Below, one piece after another: positions 28,094 to 38,886 of a stretch of DNA of 64,000 nucleotides (the first letter of the stretch is position 1; each line of letters begins with the position of its first letter). This DNA is from Bacillus sp. Xin1. Its GTDB lineage: Bacteria > Bacillota > Bacilli > Bacillales > Bacillaceae_G. A model generated the notes under the pieces. The model was not told where the DNA came from. It saw only the letters and a program-made list of their open reading frames with translations, and made no database searches. The DNA is taken from assembly GCF_013314535.1 (NCBI RefSeq), contig NZ_JABUAE010000002.1, positions 340,243 through 404,242 of the forward strand, read 5' to 3'. Made by a program: the position numbers and the translations under genes.

Positions 28094-28489
28094 ATGAAAA
28101 TTGCCTTAATTGCACATGACAAAAAGAAAGATGATATGGTTTCGTTTGCATACGCATATAAACCAATTTTTGAACAACATGAACTTTTCGCAACAGGAAC
28201 AACAGGTCTTCGTATTATGGAAGCGACTGGTTTAGCAGTTACAAGATATCAATCTGGTCCTCTTGGCGGTGACCAAGAGATTGGTGCAATGATTGCCAAA
28301 AATGATTTAGACATGGTAATTTTTTTCCGGGATCCGCTAACGGCACAACCACATGAGCCAGATGTAAATGCATTGCTTCGTTTATGTGATGTGTATGCGA
28401 TTCCGCTCGCAACGAACATGGCAAGTGCAGAAATGTTAATGCATGCATTAAATCGGGGAGATTTAGACTACCGAAAGTTAAGAAAATGA
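28094..28489 (+). CDS. mgsA: methylglyoxal synthase
   Basis: A 131-residue enzyme converting dihydroxyacetone phosphate to methylglyoxal and phosphate, an overflow route of glycolysis. Seen are [12 protein letters not shown] at the N-terminus, [21 protein letters not shown], and the catalytic-aspartate segment [14 protein letters not shown]. Its next neighbours make bacillithiol, a thiol used in methylglyoxal detoxification, which fits co-expression. Confidence 0.95.
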   Translation: MKIALIAHDKKKDDMVSFAYAYKPIFEQHELFATGTTGLRIMEATGLAVTRYQSGPLGGDQEIGAMIAKNDLDMVIFFRDPLTAQPHEPDVNALLRLCDVYAIPLATNMASAEMLMHALNRGDLDYRKLRK

Positions 28490-28500
28490 GGGGAACAACT

Positions 28501-29205
28501 ATGAGTGGATTACATATATTAGCGTTTGGTGCCCATGCCGATGATGTTGAAATCGGCATGGCAGGCACCATTGCCAAATATACGAAACAAGGATATAAAG
28601 TTGGCATCTGTGATTTAACAGAAGCTGATCTATCTTCAAATGGAACGGTAGAATTAAGAAAAAAAGAAGCGCAGGAAGCTGCTCGCATTATGGGAGTTGA
28701 AAAGCGAATTAATTTAGCGATGCCGGACCGTGGTTTGTATATGAAGGAAGAATATATTCGTGAGATCGTAAAGATTATTCGTACATATAAGCCGGCGCTA
28801 ATTTTTGCACCCTATTATGAGGATCGTCACCCAGATCATGCGAATTGTGCAAAACTTGTAGAAGAAGCGATATTTTCAGCGGGTGTTCGTAAATATATGC
28901 CGGAATTTCCGCCACACCGCACGCAATCTTTTTATTATTATATGATTAATGGTTTTCATAAACCGAATTTCTGTATAGATATTAGTGAACAGCTTTCTGA
29001 AAAATTAGCAGCGTTAGAAGCGTATGAAAGTCAGTTTACAACGGGAAGTGATGGTGTGAAGACGCCATTAACAGAAGGATATGTTGAAACAGTAATCGCT
29101 CGTGAGAAAATGTTTGGAAAAGAAGTTGGGGTTATGTATGCTGAAGGATTTATGAGTAAGAAGCCAGTTCTATTACATGCTGATTTAATAGGGGGATGTA
29201 AATGA
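28501..29205 (+). CDS. bshB1: bacillithiol biosynthesis deacetylase BshB1
   Basis: A 234-residue zinc deacetylase of the PIG-L/LmbE family that removes acetate from GlcNAc-malate, the second step of bacillithiol synthesis. Metal motifs are [10 protein letters not shown] near residue 12 and HPDHANC near residue 113. ATG 28501 is chosen because gagggga precedes it; the earlier ATG 28486 overlaps the mgsA stop. The stop overlaps the bshA start by 4 nt. Confidence 0.93.
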   Translation: MSGLHILAFGAHADDVEIGMAGTIAKYTKQGYKVGICDLTEADLSSNGTVELRKKEAQEAARIMGVEKRINLAMPDRGLYMKEEYIREIVKIIRTYKPALIFAPYYEDRHPDHANCAKLVEEAIFSAGVRKYMPEFPPHRTQSFYYYMINGFHKPNFCIDISEQLSEKLAALEAYESQFTTGSDGVKTPLTEGYVETVIAREKMFGKEVGVMYAEGFMSKKPVLLHADLIGGCK

Positions 29206-30347
29206 AATTGAAAATAGGTATTACATGTTATCCTTCTGTAGGTGGTTCTGGAGTTGTGGGAACGGAACTTGGAAAGCAATTAGCTGAACGAGGACATGAA
29301 ATTCACTTCATTACCTCTGGGGTTCCATTCCGGTTAAATAAAGTATATCCAAACATTTATTTTCATGAAGTAACGGTAAATCAGTATTCTGTTTTTCAAT
29401 ATCCACCTTACGATTTAGCATTAGCAAGTAAAATGGCAGAGGTTGCACAGAGAGAAAACTTGGATATTTTACATGTGCACTATGCGATACCACATGCAAT
29501 TTGTGCATACTTAGCGAAGCAAATGATTGGAGACGATATTAAAATCGTTACGACGTTACATGGAACGGATATTACTGTACTTGGTTCAGATCCTTCACTA
29601 AATAATTTAATACGGTTTGGTATTGAGCAATCTGATGTTGTTACAGCTGTATCACACTCATTGATTCGAGAAACGAATGAGCTTGTAAAACCAAATAAAG
29701 AAATTCAGACGGTATATAATTTTATTGATGAGCGTGTCTATTTTAAGAGAGATATGTCCCAACTAAAAAAAGAGTATGGCATACGTGAAGATGAAAAGGT
29801 ATTAATTCATATTTCGAATTTTCGCAAGGTCAAGCGTGTACAAGATGTTGTCCAGTCATTTGCTAAAATTGTAAAAGAAGTGGATGCGAAATTATTACTT
29901 GTTGGTGATGGACCAGAATTTTGTACAATTTTACAGTTGGTGAAAAGCTTACATATTGAAGAACATGTTTTGTTTTTAGGAAAACAGGATAATGTTGCAG
30001 AGCTTCTTGCCATGAGTGACTTAATGTTACTATTATCAGAAAAAGAAAGTTTTGGTCTTGTTTTACTAGAAGCAATGGCTTGTGGTGTGCCATGCATTGG
30101 AACAAGGGTTGGGGGCATTCCAGAGGTTATTAAACATGGTGAAACAGGATACATTTGCGAAGTCGGTGATACTATAGGTATAGCAAAACAAGCGATACAA
30201 CTGCTTAAAAATAAAGAGCTTCATCGAAATATGGCAGAGCAAGCGATGAAAGCAGTATATGAGCAATTTCGTTCAGAAAATATCGTTTCACAATATGAGG
30301 CGATTTATTATGACATACTAAGGGATGACAAAAATGAAACGATTTAA
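29202..30347 (+). CDS. bshA: bacillithiol glycosyltransferase BshA
   Basis: A 381-residue GT4 glycosyltransferase making GlcNAc-malate from UDP-GlcNAc and L-malate, the first step of bacillithiol synthesis. The N-terminal [19 protein letters not shown] and the C-terminal nucleotide-sugar motif [18 protein letters not shown] (EX7E) are intact. It is coupled to bshB1 and overlaps the start of cca by 14 nt. Confidence 0.95.
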   Translation: MKLKIGITCYPSVGGSGVVGTELGKQLAERGHEIHFITSGVPFRLNKVYPNIYFHEVTVNQYSVFQYPPYDLALASKMAEVAQRENLDILHVHYAIPHAICAYLAKQMIGDDIKIVTTLHGTDITVLGSDPSLNNLIRFGIEQSDVVTAVSHSLIRETNELVKPNKEIQTVYNFIDERVYFKRDMSQLKKEYGIREDEKVLIHISNFRKVKRVQDVVQSFAKIVKEVDAKLLLVGDGPEFCTILQLVKSLHIEEHVLFLGKQDNVAELLAMSDLMLLLSEKESFGLVLLEAMACGVPCIGTRVGGIPEVIKHGETGYICEVGDTIGIAKQAIQLLKNKELHRNMAEQAMKAVYEQFRSENIVSQYEAIYYDILRDDKNETI

Positions 30348-31527
30348 ACAAGCAGGAGCAATTATTGAGACATTGAAACAACATGGGCATGAAGCATATT
30401 TTGTTGGAGGAAGTGTGCGTGATTTTATTATCAATAGACCAATTGGTGATATTGATATCGCAACATCAGCTCTTCCAGAAGAAGTGATGCATTTATTCCC
30501 AAGACATGTCCCGGTTGGCCTTGAACACGGTACGGTTATTGTTGTCCAAGAAGGCGTTCCGTATGAAGTGACAACATTTCGAACAGAGAGTGATTATGAA
30601 GATTTTCGCAGACCAAGTAGTGTTCAGTTTGTTCGTTCATTAAAAGAAGATTTAAAACGACGAGATTTTACTATGAATGCGATTGCGATGAATGAAGTGG
30701 GAGACATCATTGATTTGTTTCGAGGGCAAGATGCAATTCGTAAACAAGAAATTGCAACAGTGGGAAATGCTGCGGATCGATTTCAAGAAGATGCACTACG
30801 TATGATGCGTGGTATTCGCTTTGTTAGTACTTTAGGATTCTCTTTAGAGGAACAAACGAAGCGTGCGATTGAAAAGTATGGGCATTTACTGGAACATATA
30901 GCGATTGAAAGAATTACAGTTGAGTTTGAAAAGCTGTTAACAGGTATATATTGTGTAAAGGGGCTTCAACAACTAGTAGAGACGAAACTATTTACGCACT
31001 TACCATATTTACAAATGTCAGAAGAAAGAATTTTAAAAGCCGCGCAATATAACTGGGATTCTTTTGAAACTGATATCGAGGCATGGGCATTTTTCCTATA
31101 TTGCACCGGTGAAGAACATCCATCTGTGTTTTTGCGTCAATGGAAATTTTCAAATAAAAAAATAAAAGATATTGTTGCTGTTATATTAGCAATCCGCTTT
31201 AGAAAAACAAATTCATGGGATGCAGTTTCTCTATACAAAACAGGTTTACATACTGCATTAATGGCCGAAAGAGTATATCAAGCTATTATAGAAAAATATG
31301 ATATGTCTTCTGTAAATCACGTACAGTCATTATTTGATTCACTATCCATTCATAATCGTCAAGAAATGAAAGTAAGCGGTAATGATTTGTTAGATTGGAC
31401 AGAAAAAACACCAGGACCATGGGTTGCAGAAGTGTTGCAAAAGATTGAGAAAGAAATTTTACAAGAACGATTAGAAAATGAGAAAGAGAAAATAAGGGAG
31501 TGGCTACACAGATGCAATCTACTATAA
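30334..31527 (+). CDS. cca: CCA tRNA nucleotidyltransferase
   Basis: A 397-residue enzyme that adds CCA to tRNA 3' ends. The catalytic region is [23 protein letters not shown]-type (GGSVRD and the DID carboxylates near residue 41), followed by [10 protein letters not shown] and the nucleotide-recognition [12 protein letters not shown] block. ATG 30334 is preferred with aaggga 8 nt upstream; ATG 30325 lies inside that site. Its 3' end overlaps birA by 16 nt. Confidence 0.95.
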   Translation: MKRFKQAGAIIETLKQHGHEAYFVGGSVRDFIINRPIGDIDIATSALPEEVMHLFPRHVPVGLEHGTVIVVQEGVPYEVTTFRTESDYEDFRRPSSVQFVRSLKEDLKRRDFTMNAIAMNEVGDIIDLFRGQDAIRKQEIATVGNAADRFQEDALRMMRGIRFVSTLGFSLEEQTKRAIEKYGHLLEHIAIERITVEFEKLLTGIYCVKGLQQLVETKLFTHLPYLQMSEERILKAAQYNWDSFETDIEAWAFFLYCTGEEHPSVFLRQWKFSNKKIKDIVAVILAIRFRKTNSWDAVSLYKTGLHTALMAERVYQAIIEKYDMSSVNHVQSLFDSLSIHNRQEMKVSGNDLLDWTEKTPGPWVAEVLQKIEKEILQERLENEKEKIREWLHRCNLL

Positions 31528-32492
31528 GAAAGCAATTATTACAAGTTTTTTCTGAAGCAGATGGCGAATTTGTATCTGGTCAAACTATTAGTGACAAGCT
31601 CGGTTGTTCGAGGACTGCTGTCTGGAAACACATGGAAGATCTTCGGAGCGAAGGATACGAACTTGAAGCAGTACGCCGCTTAGGATACCGAATTGCGAGT
31701 AAGCCAGATAAAGTAACGGCAAATGAAATCCAATTAGGGTTACAAACAGAATTTATAGGAAGAACCGTGTATTTTGAGGAATCTGTTGAATCTACGCAGC
31801 ATATTGCAGCCAAGCTTGCATATGAAGGGGCGGCGGAAGGAACAATTGTAGTTGCGGAAGAACAAACAGCAGGTCGCGGTCGTTTAAGTAGAAAATGGCA
31901 TTCACCAAAAGGCACTGGAATTTGGATGAGTATTATTTTACGTCCAGCTATTCCTGTTCACCATGCCCCTCAGCTTACATTATTAGCGGCTGTCAGTGTA
32001 GCGCAAGCAATTGAGAAATGTACAGGTGTGAATGTCGGGATTAAATGGCCCAATGATATTTTAATTGAAGGGAAAAAGGCTGTCGGCATTTTAACAGAGA
32101 TGCAAGCTGACCCTGATAAAATTAATGCTGTGATTATGGGGATTGGAATTAATGCAAATCAGAAGCAAGAACATTTTGCTGAGGAGATACAGCAGATTGC
32201 AACATCTTTAGCAATTGAATCAGGAAATCCAATTGTTCGAGCGGAACTTATGCAACAGATCTTTTTACAAATGGAAAAGTTGTATCAAGAATATGTAAAG
32301 AATGGCTTTTCAGTTGTTAAACTTCTATGGGAGAGTTATGCGATAAGCATTGGGAAAGAAATTACAGCTCGAACGATGAAAGACACGATTACAGGTATAG
32401 CAAAAGGAATTACAGCAGAGGGTGTACTTATGTTAGAAGACCGTAAAGGTGAGATTCATCATATTCATTCTGCGGATATAGAAATTAAATAA
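31512..32492 (+). CDS. birA: biotin ligase / biotin operon repressor BirA
   Basis: A 326-residue bifunctional protein. An N-terminal winged helix (SGQTISDKLGCSRTAVWKHMEDLRSEGY) binds the biotin operator; the central ligase domain holds the biotinyl-AMP loop GRGRLSRKW near residue 118 and KWPNDI near residue 179; a small C-terminal domain follows. It biotinylates acetyl-CoA and pyruvate carboxylases. ATG 31512 is chosen over GTG 31500 by ribosome site spacing. Confidence 0.95.
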   Translation: MQSTIRKQLLQVFSEADGEFVSGQTISDKLGCSRTAVWKHMEDLRSEGYELEAVRRLGYRIASKPDKVTANEIQLGLQTEFIGRTVYFEESVESTQHIAAKLAYEGAAEGTIVVAEEQTAGRGRLSRKWHSPKGTGIWMSIILRPAIPVHHAPQLTLLAAVSVAQAIEKCTGVNVGIKWPNDILIEGKKAVGILTEMQADPDKINAVIMGIGINANQKQEHFAEEIQQIATSLAIESGNPIVRAELMQQIFLQMEKLYQEYVKNGFSVVKLLWESYAISIGKEITARTMKDTITGIAKGITAEGVLMLEDRKGEIHHIHSADIEIK

Positions 32493-32495
32493 AGA

Positions 32496-32525
32496 GAAGT
32501 TCCTACTTGGGAGCTTCTTTTTATT
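32496..32525 (+). terminator. terminator of the ypjD-birA operon
   Basis: Stem agaagttcc with gggagcttct followed by TTTTTATTT. Confidence 0.8.
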
Positions 32526-32659
32526 TGTACATTGGATGATGCTTGAAATAGAGCTATTATTCATGTTATATTCGTTTTCATTTTTGAAATTTCACATACT
32601 GTATTAGGGTAGAAAATTATTTTTTCAAAAAAATGTAGCAATTTCATTTCTTAGTTTGC

Positions 32660-32665
32660 TATAAT
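32660..32665 (+). promoter_or_regulatory. -10 box of the panBCD transcript
   Basis: TATAAT preceded by G-C-rich-poor DNA; no convincing -35 is seen at 17 bp. The position would start a leader of about 200 nt containing the structured elements before panB. Confidence 0.4.
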
Positions 32666-32674
32666 TAGTTCGAA

Positions 32675-32830
32675 TATGGGCAGTATCTGGATGAACTGCA
32701 CCATTATTTTAAGCAATGAAGAAAAATAATTTGGATTCTGCCTTGATCCAACAACGGACTGGGACAGAGGGATGAATTTTGCCGACTAACACAACCCTTC
32801 TGCCCTTTTATGGCCAGAGGGGTTTTTTAT
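32675..32830 (+). ncRNA. structured panB leader, candidate tandem pan RNA motif with terminator
   Basis: Two similar hairpins each carry GGATGAA followed by a TGC: 32678-32702 (gcagt with actgc) and 32755-32784 (cgg with ccg, GGGATGAATTTTGC). Between them is ttggat...atccaa. A terminator-like hairpin (32793-32828, aaccc...ggggtt then TTTTTT) ends the leader, before panB. Tandem pan motifs upstream of panB are known in Bacillus, and I believe this is one, but the match is from memory. It implies control of pantothenate synthesis by premature termination. The rest of the 32493-32876 gap holds the birA terminator and AT-rich DNA. Confidence 0.6.
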
Positions 32831-32876
32831 ATGATTTCGGCCATCTCCTCTCTCCTGAATAAAGGAGGAGTAATTT

Positions 32877-33713
32877 TTGAAAACGAAAACAGATTTTTTG
32901 AAAATGAAAGAGAAAGGTGAGCCGATTACGATGCTTACAGCGTATGATTATCCATCTGCTAAGTTAGCGGAAGAAGCTGAAGTCGATATGATTTTAGTTG
33001 GAGATTCTCTCGGAATGGTTGTCCTTGGATATGATTCCACAGTTCCTGTAACAGTAGAGGATATGATACATCATACGAAAGCAGTTCGCCGCGGTGCAAA
33101 GGAGACTTTTGTTGTAACAGATATGCCGTTTATGTCTTATCATGTATCATTGTCAGAGACGATGCATAATGCGCGCCGTATTGTACAAGAAAGTGGAGCA
33201 CATGCAGTGAAAGTGGAAGGCGCAGGTGAAGTGGTATCTATTATTCACTATTTAACGAATGCAGGAATTCCTGTTGTAGCACATCTTGGTTTGACACCTC
33301 AATCTGTTGGGGTACTAGGTGGGTATAAAGTGCAAGGAAAAGATGCTGAAAGTGCAAAGAAATTATTGGAAGATGCGAAGAAGTGTGAAGAAGCTGGAGC
33401 GATAGCAATTGTACTAGAATGTGTACCAATGCAGTTAGCAAAGATAGTATCAGATGAGCTAACAGTTCCTACAATTGGAATTGGTGCAGGAAAAGATGTG
33501 GATGGTCAAGTACTTGTTTATCATGATTTAATCTCGTATGGAGTAAGCAGGGTTCCAAAATTTGTGAAGCAATATACCTCGGTTCAAGAAGAAATTGTAC
33601 GTGGAATCGCGCAATATGTTGCTGAAGTAAAAACAGGACGATTTCCGGAAGAACAACATTCATTCACAATGAAAGAGGAAGAGTATGTAGCATTATACGG
33701 GGGAAAACAGTGA
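32877..33713 (+). CDS. panB: 3-methyl-2-oxobutanoate hydroxymethyltransferase
   Basis: A 278-residue enzyme making ketopantoate from 2-ketoisovalerate and methylene-tetrahydrofolate, the first committed step to pantothenate. Family blocks are [32 protein letters not shown] near residue 40, VKVEGA and [17 protein letters not shown]. It starts with TTG 32877 behind aaaggaggag. First gene of panBCD. Confidence 0.96.
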   Translation: MKTKTDFLKMKEKGEPITMLTAYDYPSAKLAEEAEVDMILVGDSLGMVVLGYDSTVPVTVEDMIHHTKAVRRGAKETFVVTDMPFMSYHVSLSETMHNARRIVQESGAHAVKVEGAGEVVSIIHYLTNAGIPVVAHLGLTPQSVGVLGGYKVQGKDAESAKKLLEDAKKCEEAGAIAIVLECVPMQLAKIVSDELTVPTIGIGAGKDVDGQVLVYHDLISYGVSRVPKFVKQYTSVQEEIVRGIAQYVAEVKTGRFPEEQHSFTMKEEEYVALYGGKQ

Positions 33714-34561
33714 TGAAAATTATAACAACAGTACAAGACATGCAACAAATTGCGAGCGAAATCCGTGCAAGTGGGAAAGAAATTGGCTTTGTTCCAACAA
33801 TGGGGTATTTACATGAAGGGCATGCAACTTTATTGCGCCAAGCGAGAAAAGAAAATGAAGTTGTTATTTTAAGTGTATTTGTAAATCCATTACAGTTTGG
33901 ACCAAATGAAGATTTAGATCGTTACCCAAGGGATATTGATAGAGATGAAAGAGTGGCAAAAGAGGCTGGTGTTGACTACTTATTTTATCCGAGTGTAGAA
34001 GAAATGTACCCGGCAGAACAGACAACAAAAGTTGAGGTCGTCAAGCGTACAGACGTATTATGCGGTAAACAACGACCCGTTCATTTTGCTGGTGTTGCGA
34101 CTGTTTTGATGAAGTTATTTAATATTACAATGCCAACTCGTGCCTACTTTGGTATGAAAGATGCACAGCAAGTTGCCGTTATTGAAGGATTTATAAATGA
34201 CTTTAATATTCCGGTTACAATAGTGCCTGTTGACATTGTAAGAGAAGAGGATGGATTAGCACGAAGCTCTCGAAATGTGTATTTATCAGAAAGAGAACGC
34301 GCAGAGGCTCCTCATTTATATCGTAGCTTATGTATAGCGAAGGAACAAATTGAAGCTGGAGAGCGGAATCCGCAAATGATTACAAGTCTTGTGAAAGAAT
34401 ATATTGAGGAAAATACACAGGGCGTTGTTGATTATGCAGATTTATATGCGTATCCAACTTTGACAGAAATTGAAACAATTGAGGGACGTATTATTCTTGC
34501 AATTGCAGTGAAATTTGATCATGCACGTTTAATTGACAATATTACATTAACGGTTAAATAG
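33713..34561 (+). CDS. panC: pantothenate synthetase
   Basis: A 282-residue ATP-dependent ligase joining pantoate and beta-alanine. It belongs to the nucleotidyltransferase class with [15 protein letters not shown] (HIGH-like) near residue 30, [16 protein letters not shown], and the KMSKS-like [10 protein letters not shown] near residue 185. ATG 33713 overlaps the panB stop by one base. Confidence 0.96.
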   Translation: MKIITTVQDMQQIASEIRASGKEIGFVPTMGYLHEGHATLLRQARKENEVVILSVFVNPLQFGPNEDLDRYPRDIDRDERVAKEAGVDYLFYPSVEEMYPAEQTTKVEVVKRTDVLCGKQRPVHFAGVATVLMKLFNITMPTRAYFGMKDAQQVAVIEGFINDFNIPVTIVPVDIVREEDGLARSSRNVYLSERERAEAPHLYRSLCIAKEQIEAGERNPQMITSLVKEYIEENTQGVVDYADLYAYPTLTEIETIEGRIILAIAVKFDHARLIDNITLTVK

Positions 34562-34573
34562 GGGGAGTCATCT

Positions 34574-34957
34574 ATGTTTCGCACAATGATGAGAGCAAAG
34601 TTACACCGCGCGACTGTAACAGAAGCAAATTTAAATTATGTAGGTAGTATTACAATTGATGAAGATTTAATGGACGCAGTGGAGATTGTAGAAAATGAAA
34701 AAGTACAAATTGTAAATAATAATAATGGAGCTCGCTTAGAGACGTATGTAATCAAAGGGGAACGTGGCAGTGGTGTTGTTTGTTTAAATGGTGCAGCTGC
34801 AAGGCTTGTACAACCTGGAGACAAAGTTATTATTATTTGTTACGGTCTCGTAGCGGGAGAAGAAGTATATAAACAAGTACCCAAAATTGCGGTGTTAGAT
34901 GATAACAATCAAATTATTGAAATGTTAGGTGCTGAAAAAGCCGGTACGATTTTATAA
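34574..34957 (+). CDS. panD: aspartate 1-decarboxylase proenzyme
   Basis: A 127-residue pyruvoyl enzyme making beta-alanine from aspartate. Self-cleavage is expected between Gly24 and Ser25 (NYVGSITID), giving the pyruvoyl group at Ser25. Tyr and Arg segments [10 protein letters not shown] and [13 protein letters not shown] are intact. A gggggag site precedes the ATG. Last gene of panBCD. Confidence 0.96.
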   Translation: MFRTMMRAKLHRATVTEANLNYVGSITIDEDLMDAVEIVENEKVQIVNNNNGARLETYVIKGERGSGVVCLNGAAARLVQPGDKVIIICYGLVAGEEVYKQVPKIAVLDDNNQIIEMLGAEKAGTIL

Positions 34958-34997
34958 AATGAAAAGCTATCTCATATGGGATAGCTTTTCATTTTAT
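34957..34997 (+). terminator. terminator of panBCD
   Basis: A perfect stem (atgaaaagctatc with gatagcttttcat) with a 7-nt loop, then T-rich sequence. Confidence 0.9.
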
Positions 34998-35099
34998 CTT
35001 ATTATCACGAGCAGTAAGGCATATATCTCAAGATTCAGAGAGGCGCGGCAAATAGATAATTGGGAATAATAGCACGTAAAACCCCGTAGAAGGAAGCTT

Positions 35100-35317
35100 G
35101 TCCAATCTGCAGAATGAATCAATAGAATGTAGATATTATCGAGAAGTTGTTAGGTAAATCAATCAACGAAAAAACTATAGGTAAATGACAGGGTTCTAGT
35201 GAACAAATTAACAGTGTAAATAAACTGATTGATAGTATAAACTACTAGATACATGCGTTTTACCGATTACAGGAACAAATTAAAGATTCCTTTGCACTTT
35301 TATACTTGAATGAATAG
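35100..35317 (+). other. possible degraded coding sequence in the panD-dinG gap
   Basis: In one frame around 35205-35310 the DNA reads GSSEQINSVNKLIDSINY, a stop, then IHAFYRLQEQIKDSFALLYLNE and a stop. The first part loosely resembles the signalling helix of methyl-accepting chemotaxis proteins. No start, ribosome site or open frame remains. It may be a relic or chance; a weak terminator follows. Confidence 0.25.
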
Positions 35318-35356
35318 AAAGGGCCTTTTGTCCAAAACCAGGCTCTTTTATTTTTT
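35318..35356 (+). terminator. terminator in the panD-dinG gap
   Basis: A 9-bp stem (aaagggcct with aggctcttt, one G-U) followed by TTATTTTTT. It has no intact gene directly upstream, consistent with a lost gene. Confidence 0.6.
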
Positions 35357-35449
35357 GCGCATCTTTTCATTAAGATGATATAAAACGTGGTATAGTAACA
35401 ATATATGAATTTTTGTTGTTTGAAAGGGTAAGAAATTGAGGTGTTACAT

Positions 35450-38242
35450 ATGAGTAAGCGTTATGTCGTTGTCGATTTAGAGACGACAGGGAACTCCTGG
35501 AAAGATGGGAAGGACAGAATTACACAAATTGCAGCTGTTGTAGTAGAAGATGGAGAGATATTGGAAATTTTTTCGTCTTTTGTTAACCCGAAGAGAGAGA
35601 TTCCCCCATTTATTACAGAATTAACAGGGATTGATGAAGATCTCGTGAAACAAGCCCCGCTATTTTGCGATGTAGCGCCGATGGTAGCCGAACTATTACA
35701 TGGTGCTTATTTTGTTGCACATAACGTTCACTTTGATTGGAATTTTTTGAAAGAAGAATTAAAACAGGCTGGATATGGAGAAGTAAACTGCCCAAAAATT
35801 GATACGGTTGAATTGGCACAAATTTTATTGCCGACAGCTGATAGCTATAAATTACGTGATTTAGCAAAAAAACATGAATTGGAACATGATCAACCGCATC
35901 GTGCGGATAGCGATGCTCTTGTGACAGCAGAATTATTTTTACAATTTCTAAATCAATTAGAAAAACTACCACTTGTCACATTACAATCTTTATATGAGCT
36001 AAGCGATGTATTCCAAAGTGATATAGCGAATATCATTTCAGAAAATATTTTAAATAAAGTGATGCTTGGTACAGCAGAGGAAAAGGAATATGAAGTATAT
36101 CGAAATATTGCGCTTCGAAAACGAAATTATTCATTAGCAATTGGTGATGATAGTACATCTAAATTTGATGCTTTTTTACATAAGTCAATGGAGCAACTTG
36201 AGCTGAAGATGTCAACTTTTGAAAAAAGAGATAGTCAGCAGCAAATGATGAAGGAAATATATACAGCGTTAAGAGATTCACGTTTTTCATTAATTGAAGC
36301 AGGAACAGGTACAGGAAAGACTCTGGCTTATTTGCTTCCAAGTATTTATTTTGCAAAGAAAAAAGAAGAGACGGTTGTGATTAGTACGCAAACCGTGCAG
36401 CTGCAACAACAAATGATTGAAAACGAAATTCCTTTATTGCAAAGTATATTACCATTTCCATTCGAAGTTTCCCTCTTAAAAGGAAGAAAACACTACCTTT
36501 GCTTACATAAATTTGAATACGCATTGCAAGAAGAAGAGAAGAATTATGATGCTGCGCTTACGAAAGCAAAAATTTTAATATGGTTACTGCAAACGGAGAC
36601 TGGTGATCGTGACGAGCTGAATATTCCAGAAGGCGGTAAGTTACTGTGGGATCGTATTTGTAGTGATACGTATAGCCCAGGCGCTATGCAAAGTAACTGG
36701 TTTAGTCGCTGCTTCTATCAACGAGCAAAAAATAAAGCGTTATTTGCAGATATTGTTATTACAAACCATGTGTTACTATTTCAAGATTTTATTAGTGAAG
36801 ATCCACTTTTGGCATCTTGTGAATATGTTATTTTTGACGAGGCTCATCATATCGAAGAAACAGCAACTAGGACACTTGGAGAGCAATTTTCGTGTATGTA
36901 TTTCCAATTGATTTTATCGCGATTTGGTACGTTAGAAACGGATGATGTGCTATCAAAGGTGTATGAAATGATGAAAAAATCTCACCATTCGTCACGCTCA
37001 ACTTTTCGGATGGTGAGTCATAGGCTGAAGGAAATTAAATTTGATGCCGATGAATTATTTCAAATGTTACGTACATTTATATTCCAACAAACAAAGCAAG
37101 AACAAGGGGCAAATAATATGCCGCTTATCTATCGATATAAGGCGGACCAAGAGGATGGAAAGCTATGGAGAAGTATAGCCGAGTTAACAAATCGCTTTGT
37201 ATACGAATTGAGAAAAATACTTACTGCGTTAGAGCAACAGGGGGACTTATTACAAAGTAAAATCGAATCGGAGATGCATGTTGTTACAGGTGAATTTTTG
37301 CATCTAATTGAATTATTGCGCAAAATGGTCGACTCATTACAGTTGCTTATATTAGAAAAAACAGCATATGTGACATGGATGGAAACGGAAACGAAAGGTA
37401 CAATCCATTCCACTGTGCTATATGCACAACCTGTCCATATAGGAGAAAGGTTTGCGGATGATTTTTTAGCAAAAAAGCGAAGCGTTATTTTTACTTCGGC
37501 GACATTAACTGTCAATCATACATTTGATTATATGCAGGAGCAACTTGGATTACATGACTTTGCACCAGACACATTAACAGTTCTATCGCCGTTTCATTAT
37601 GAGGAACAAGTAAAGTTAATGGTTCCGACAGATGTTCCCCTTATTAAGCAAGTAAGTGAGGATGTGTATATAAGAGAAATATCACATCATATTACAAAGA
37701 TTGCTAAAGCAACAAATGGGAGAATGCTTATTTTATTTACATCATATGAAATGATGAAGGAAACATATACACATTTAAAGCGAGCGGAAGAATTAGATGA
37801 TTTTGTATTATTAACGCAAAGTGTTCATAATCGTAGTCGGAGTCGCTTAGTTCGGAAATTTCAAGAGTTTGATAAGTCGATTTTGTTAGGCACAAGTAGT
37901 TTTTGGGAGGGCATTGATATTCCTGGAGATGCATTAAGCTGTCTTGTTATTGTTCGGCTGCCGTTTACACCGCCAAATCAGCCAATGATGGAAGCAAAAA
38001 GTGAATGGATAAAAAATAAGGGAGAAGATGTATTTACCCAGCTAGCACTTCCACAAGCGATTCTTCGCTTTAAGCAGGGATTTGGTCGGTTAATTCGCAC
38101 AATGACGGATACTGGGACTGTGTTTGTGTTAGATCGTCGTTTGACCAAATCTTTTTATGGAAAAAGATTTATGCAATCTATTCCAAAAGTTCCTCTTTAT
38201 GAAGGAACGTTAGAAGAATTACTGGATCGATTAGAAGAATAA
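35450..38242 (+). CDS. dinG: DinG-family exonuclease-helicase
   Basis: A 930-residue protein. The N-terminal DEDD exonuclease domain (VVDLETTG at residue 6; HNVHFDWNFL; HRADSDALVT) is joined to an XPD-like helicase with Walker A EAGTGTGKTLAYLLP near residue 285, Walker B/DEAH (FDEAHHIEE near residue 461), SATLT and the C-terminal GRLIRTMTDTG. The clustered cysteines of an iron-sulfur domain are not evident, as in other Gram-positive DinG. ATG 35450 fits gaggtg. It is a DNA-repair nuclease by family. Confidence 0.93.
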   Translation: MSKRYVVVDLETTGNSWKDGKDRITQIAAVVVEDGEILEIFSSFVNPKREIPPFITELTGIDEDLVKQAPLFCDVAPMVAELLHGAYFVAHNVHFDWNFLKEELKQAGYGEVNCPKIDTVELAQILLPTADSYKLRDLAKKHELEHDQPHRADSDALVTAELFLQFLNQLEKLPLVTLQSLYELSDVFQSDIANIISENILNKVMLGTAEEKEYEVYRNIALRKRNYSLAIGDDSTSKFDAFLHKSMEQLELKMSTFEKRDSQQQMMKEIYTALRDSRFSLIEAGTGTGKTLAYLLPSIYFAKKKEETVVISTQTVQLQQQMIENEIPLLQSILPFPFEVSLLKGRKHYLCLHKFEYALQEEEKNYDAALTKAKILIWLLQTETGDRDELNIPEGGKLLWDRICSDTYSPGAMQSNWFSRCFYQRAKNKALFADIVITNHVLLFQDFISEDPLLASCEYVIFDEAHHIEETATRTLGEQFSCMYFQLILSRFGTLETDDVLSKVYEMMKKSHHSSRSTFRMVSHRLKEIKFDADELFQMLRTFIFQQTKQEQGANNMPLIYRYKADQEDGKLWRSIAELTNRFVYELRKILTALEQQGDLLQSKIESEMHVVTGEFLHLIELLRKMVDSLQLLILEKTAYVTWMETETKGTIHSTVLYAQPVHIGERFADDFLAKKRSVIFTSATLTVNHTFDYMQEQLGLHDFAPDTLTVLSPFHYEEQVKLMVPTDVPLIKQVSEDVYIREISHHITKIAKATNGRMLILFTSYEMMKETYTHLKRAEELDDFVLLTQSVHNRSRSRLVRKFQEFDKSILLGTSSFWEGIDIPGDALSCLVIVRLPFTPPNQPMMEAKSEWIKNKGEDVFTQLALPQAILRFKQGFGRLIRTMTDTGTVFVLDRRLTKSFYGKRFMQSIPKVPLYEGTLEELLDRLEE

Positions 38243-38326
38243 ATTGAAGTGTTATGTAATGGGAGTTTACATTCTTTACGGGTAATATGTTTTTTACCAA
38301 TTGTTTTTGATGAAGATACTTTCCCT

Positions 38327-38418
38327 TTTATCCCGAATTGCCCGTGAAATCCCGATTAGTGAGGGCTAATAATCAGTGGGGGATGAAGAACCCCCCACTG
38401 ATTAAAGTTTTACTTTAT
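38327..38418 (+). repeat. bcr1-like element, short form (copy C)
   Basis: It starts TTTATCCCG and ends TTTTACTTTAT. The block GAAATCCCGATTAGTGAGGG is followed by a 12-bp hairpin (aatcagtggggg with ccccccactgatt). Compared with full-length copies about 50 bp are missing from the 5' half. Confidence 0.8.
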
Positions 38419-38475
38419 TGTTTTTAGATAGAGTGAATTGTAATCAGTAAGCATGGGGGAAAGCGACTAAGAAAA

Positions 38476-38508
38476 AACATGCCTGAAGTACGATGTACTT
38501 CAGACATG
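38476..38508. other. isolated hairpin upstream of ypmA
   Basis: atgcctgaagtac pairs with gtacttcagacat around a 3-nt loop. No T run follows. The remaining DNA between the bcr1-like element and ypmA is AT-rich with a TATAAT near 38604; I see no gene in 38243-38708. Confidence 0.5.
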
Positions 38509-38708
38509 AAATGTGGGTAGGAGGAAATTTATTTTTTCTTACTTCTTGTATACAAATGTTTCAGTTTTGGGTTTGAAACCTTTTTTTGCTGAACATGTCC
38601 TGCTATAATAGATGGGTGATGAAGCAGGGGTTGTAAAGAATGTACTCTTATTGTAACCGCATTGCGTTCTTCTATAATTAGAAATTTTTGTGTAACGGAG
38701 GAGTTTTC

Positions 38709-38879
38709 ATGGAGAAGAAAATCGAAGTGCTATCAACGACGCGTATTAAATATTCGTCTGATTTATATAAAATTGTTGATAGTTTGAATCGCACTTTAAA
38801 AGAACAGGACCTCATGTTCGGGTTGGCATTAGACGAAAAAGAAAAAGAAACAGCTGTATTTACGATATATAGAACGTAG
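38709..38879 (+). CDS. ypmA: YpmA (DUF4264) small protein
   Basis: A 56-residue protein (MEKKIEVLSTTRIKYSSDLYKIVD...FTIYRT). ATG 38709 follows ggaggag; this length is the one recalled for B. subtilis YpmA. It sits 7 nt before ypmB and heads the ypmA-ypmB-aspB unit. No enzymatic motif is visible and function is unknown. Confidence 0.8.
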   Translation: MEKKIEVLSTTRIKYSSDLYKIVDSLNRTLKEQDLMFGLALDEKEKETAVFTIYRT

Positions 38880-38886
38880 TGATACA

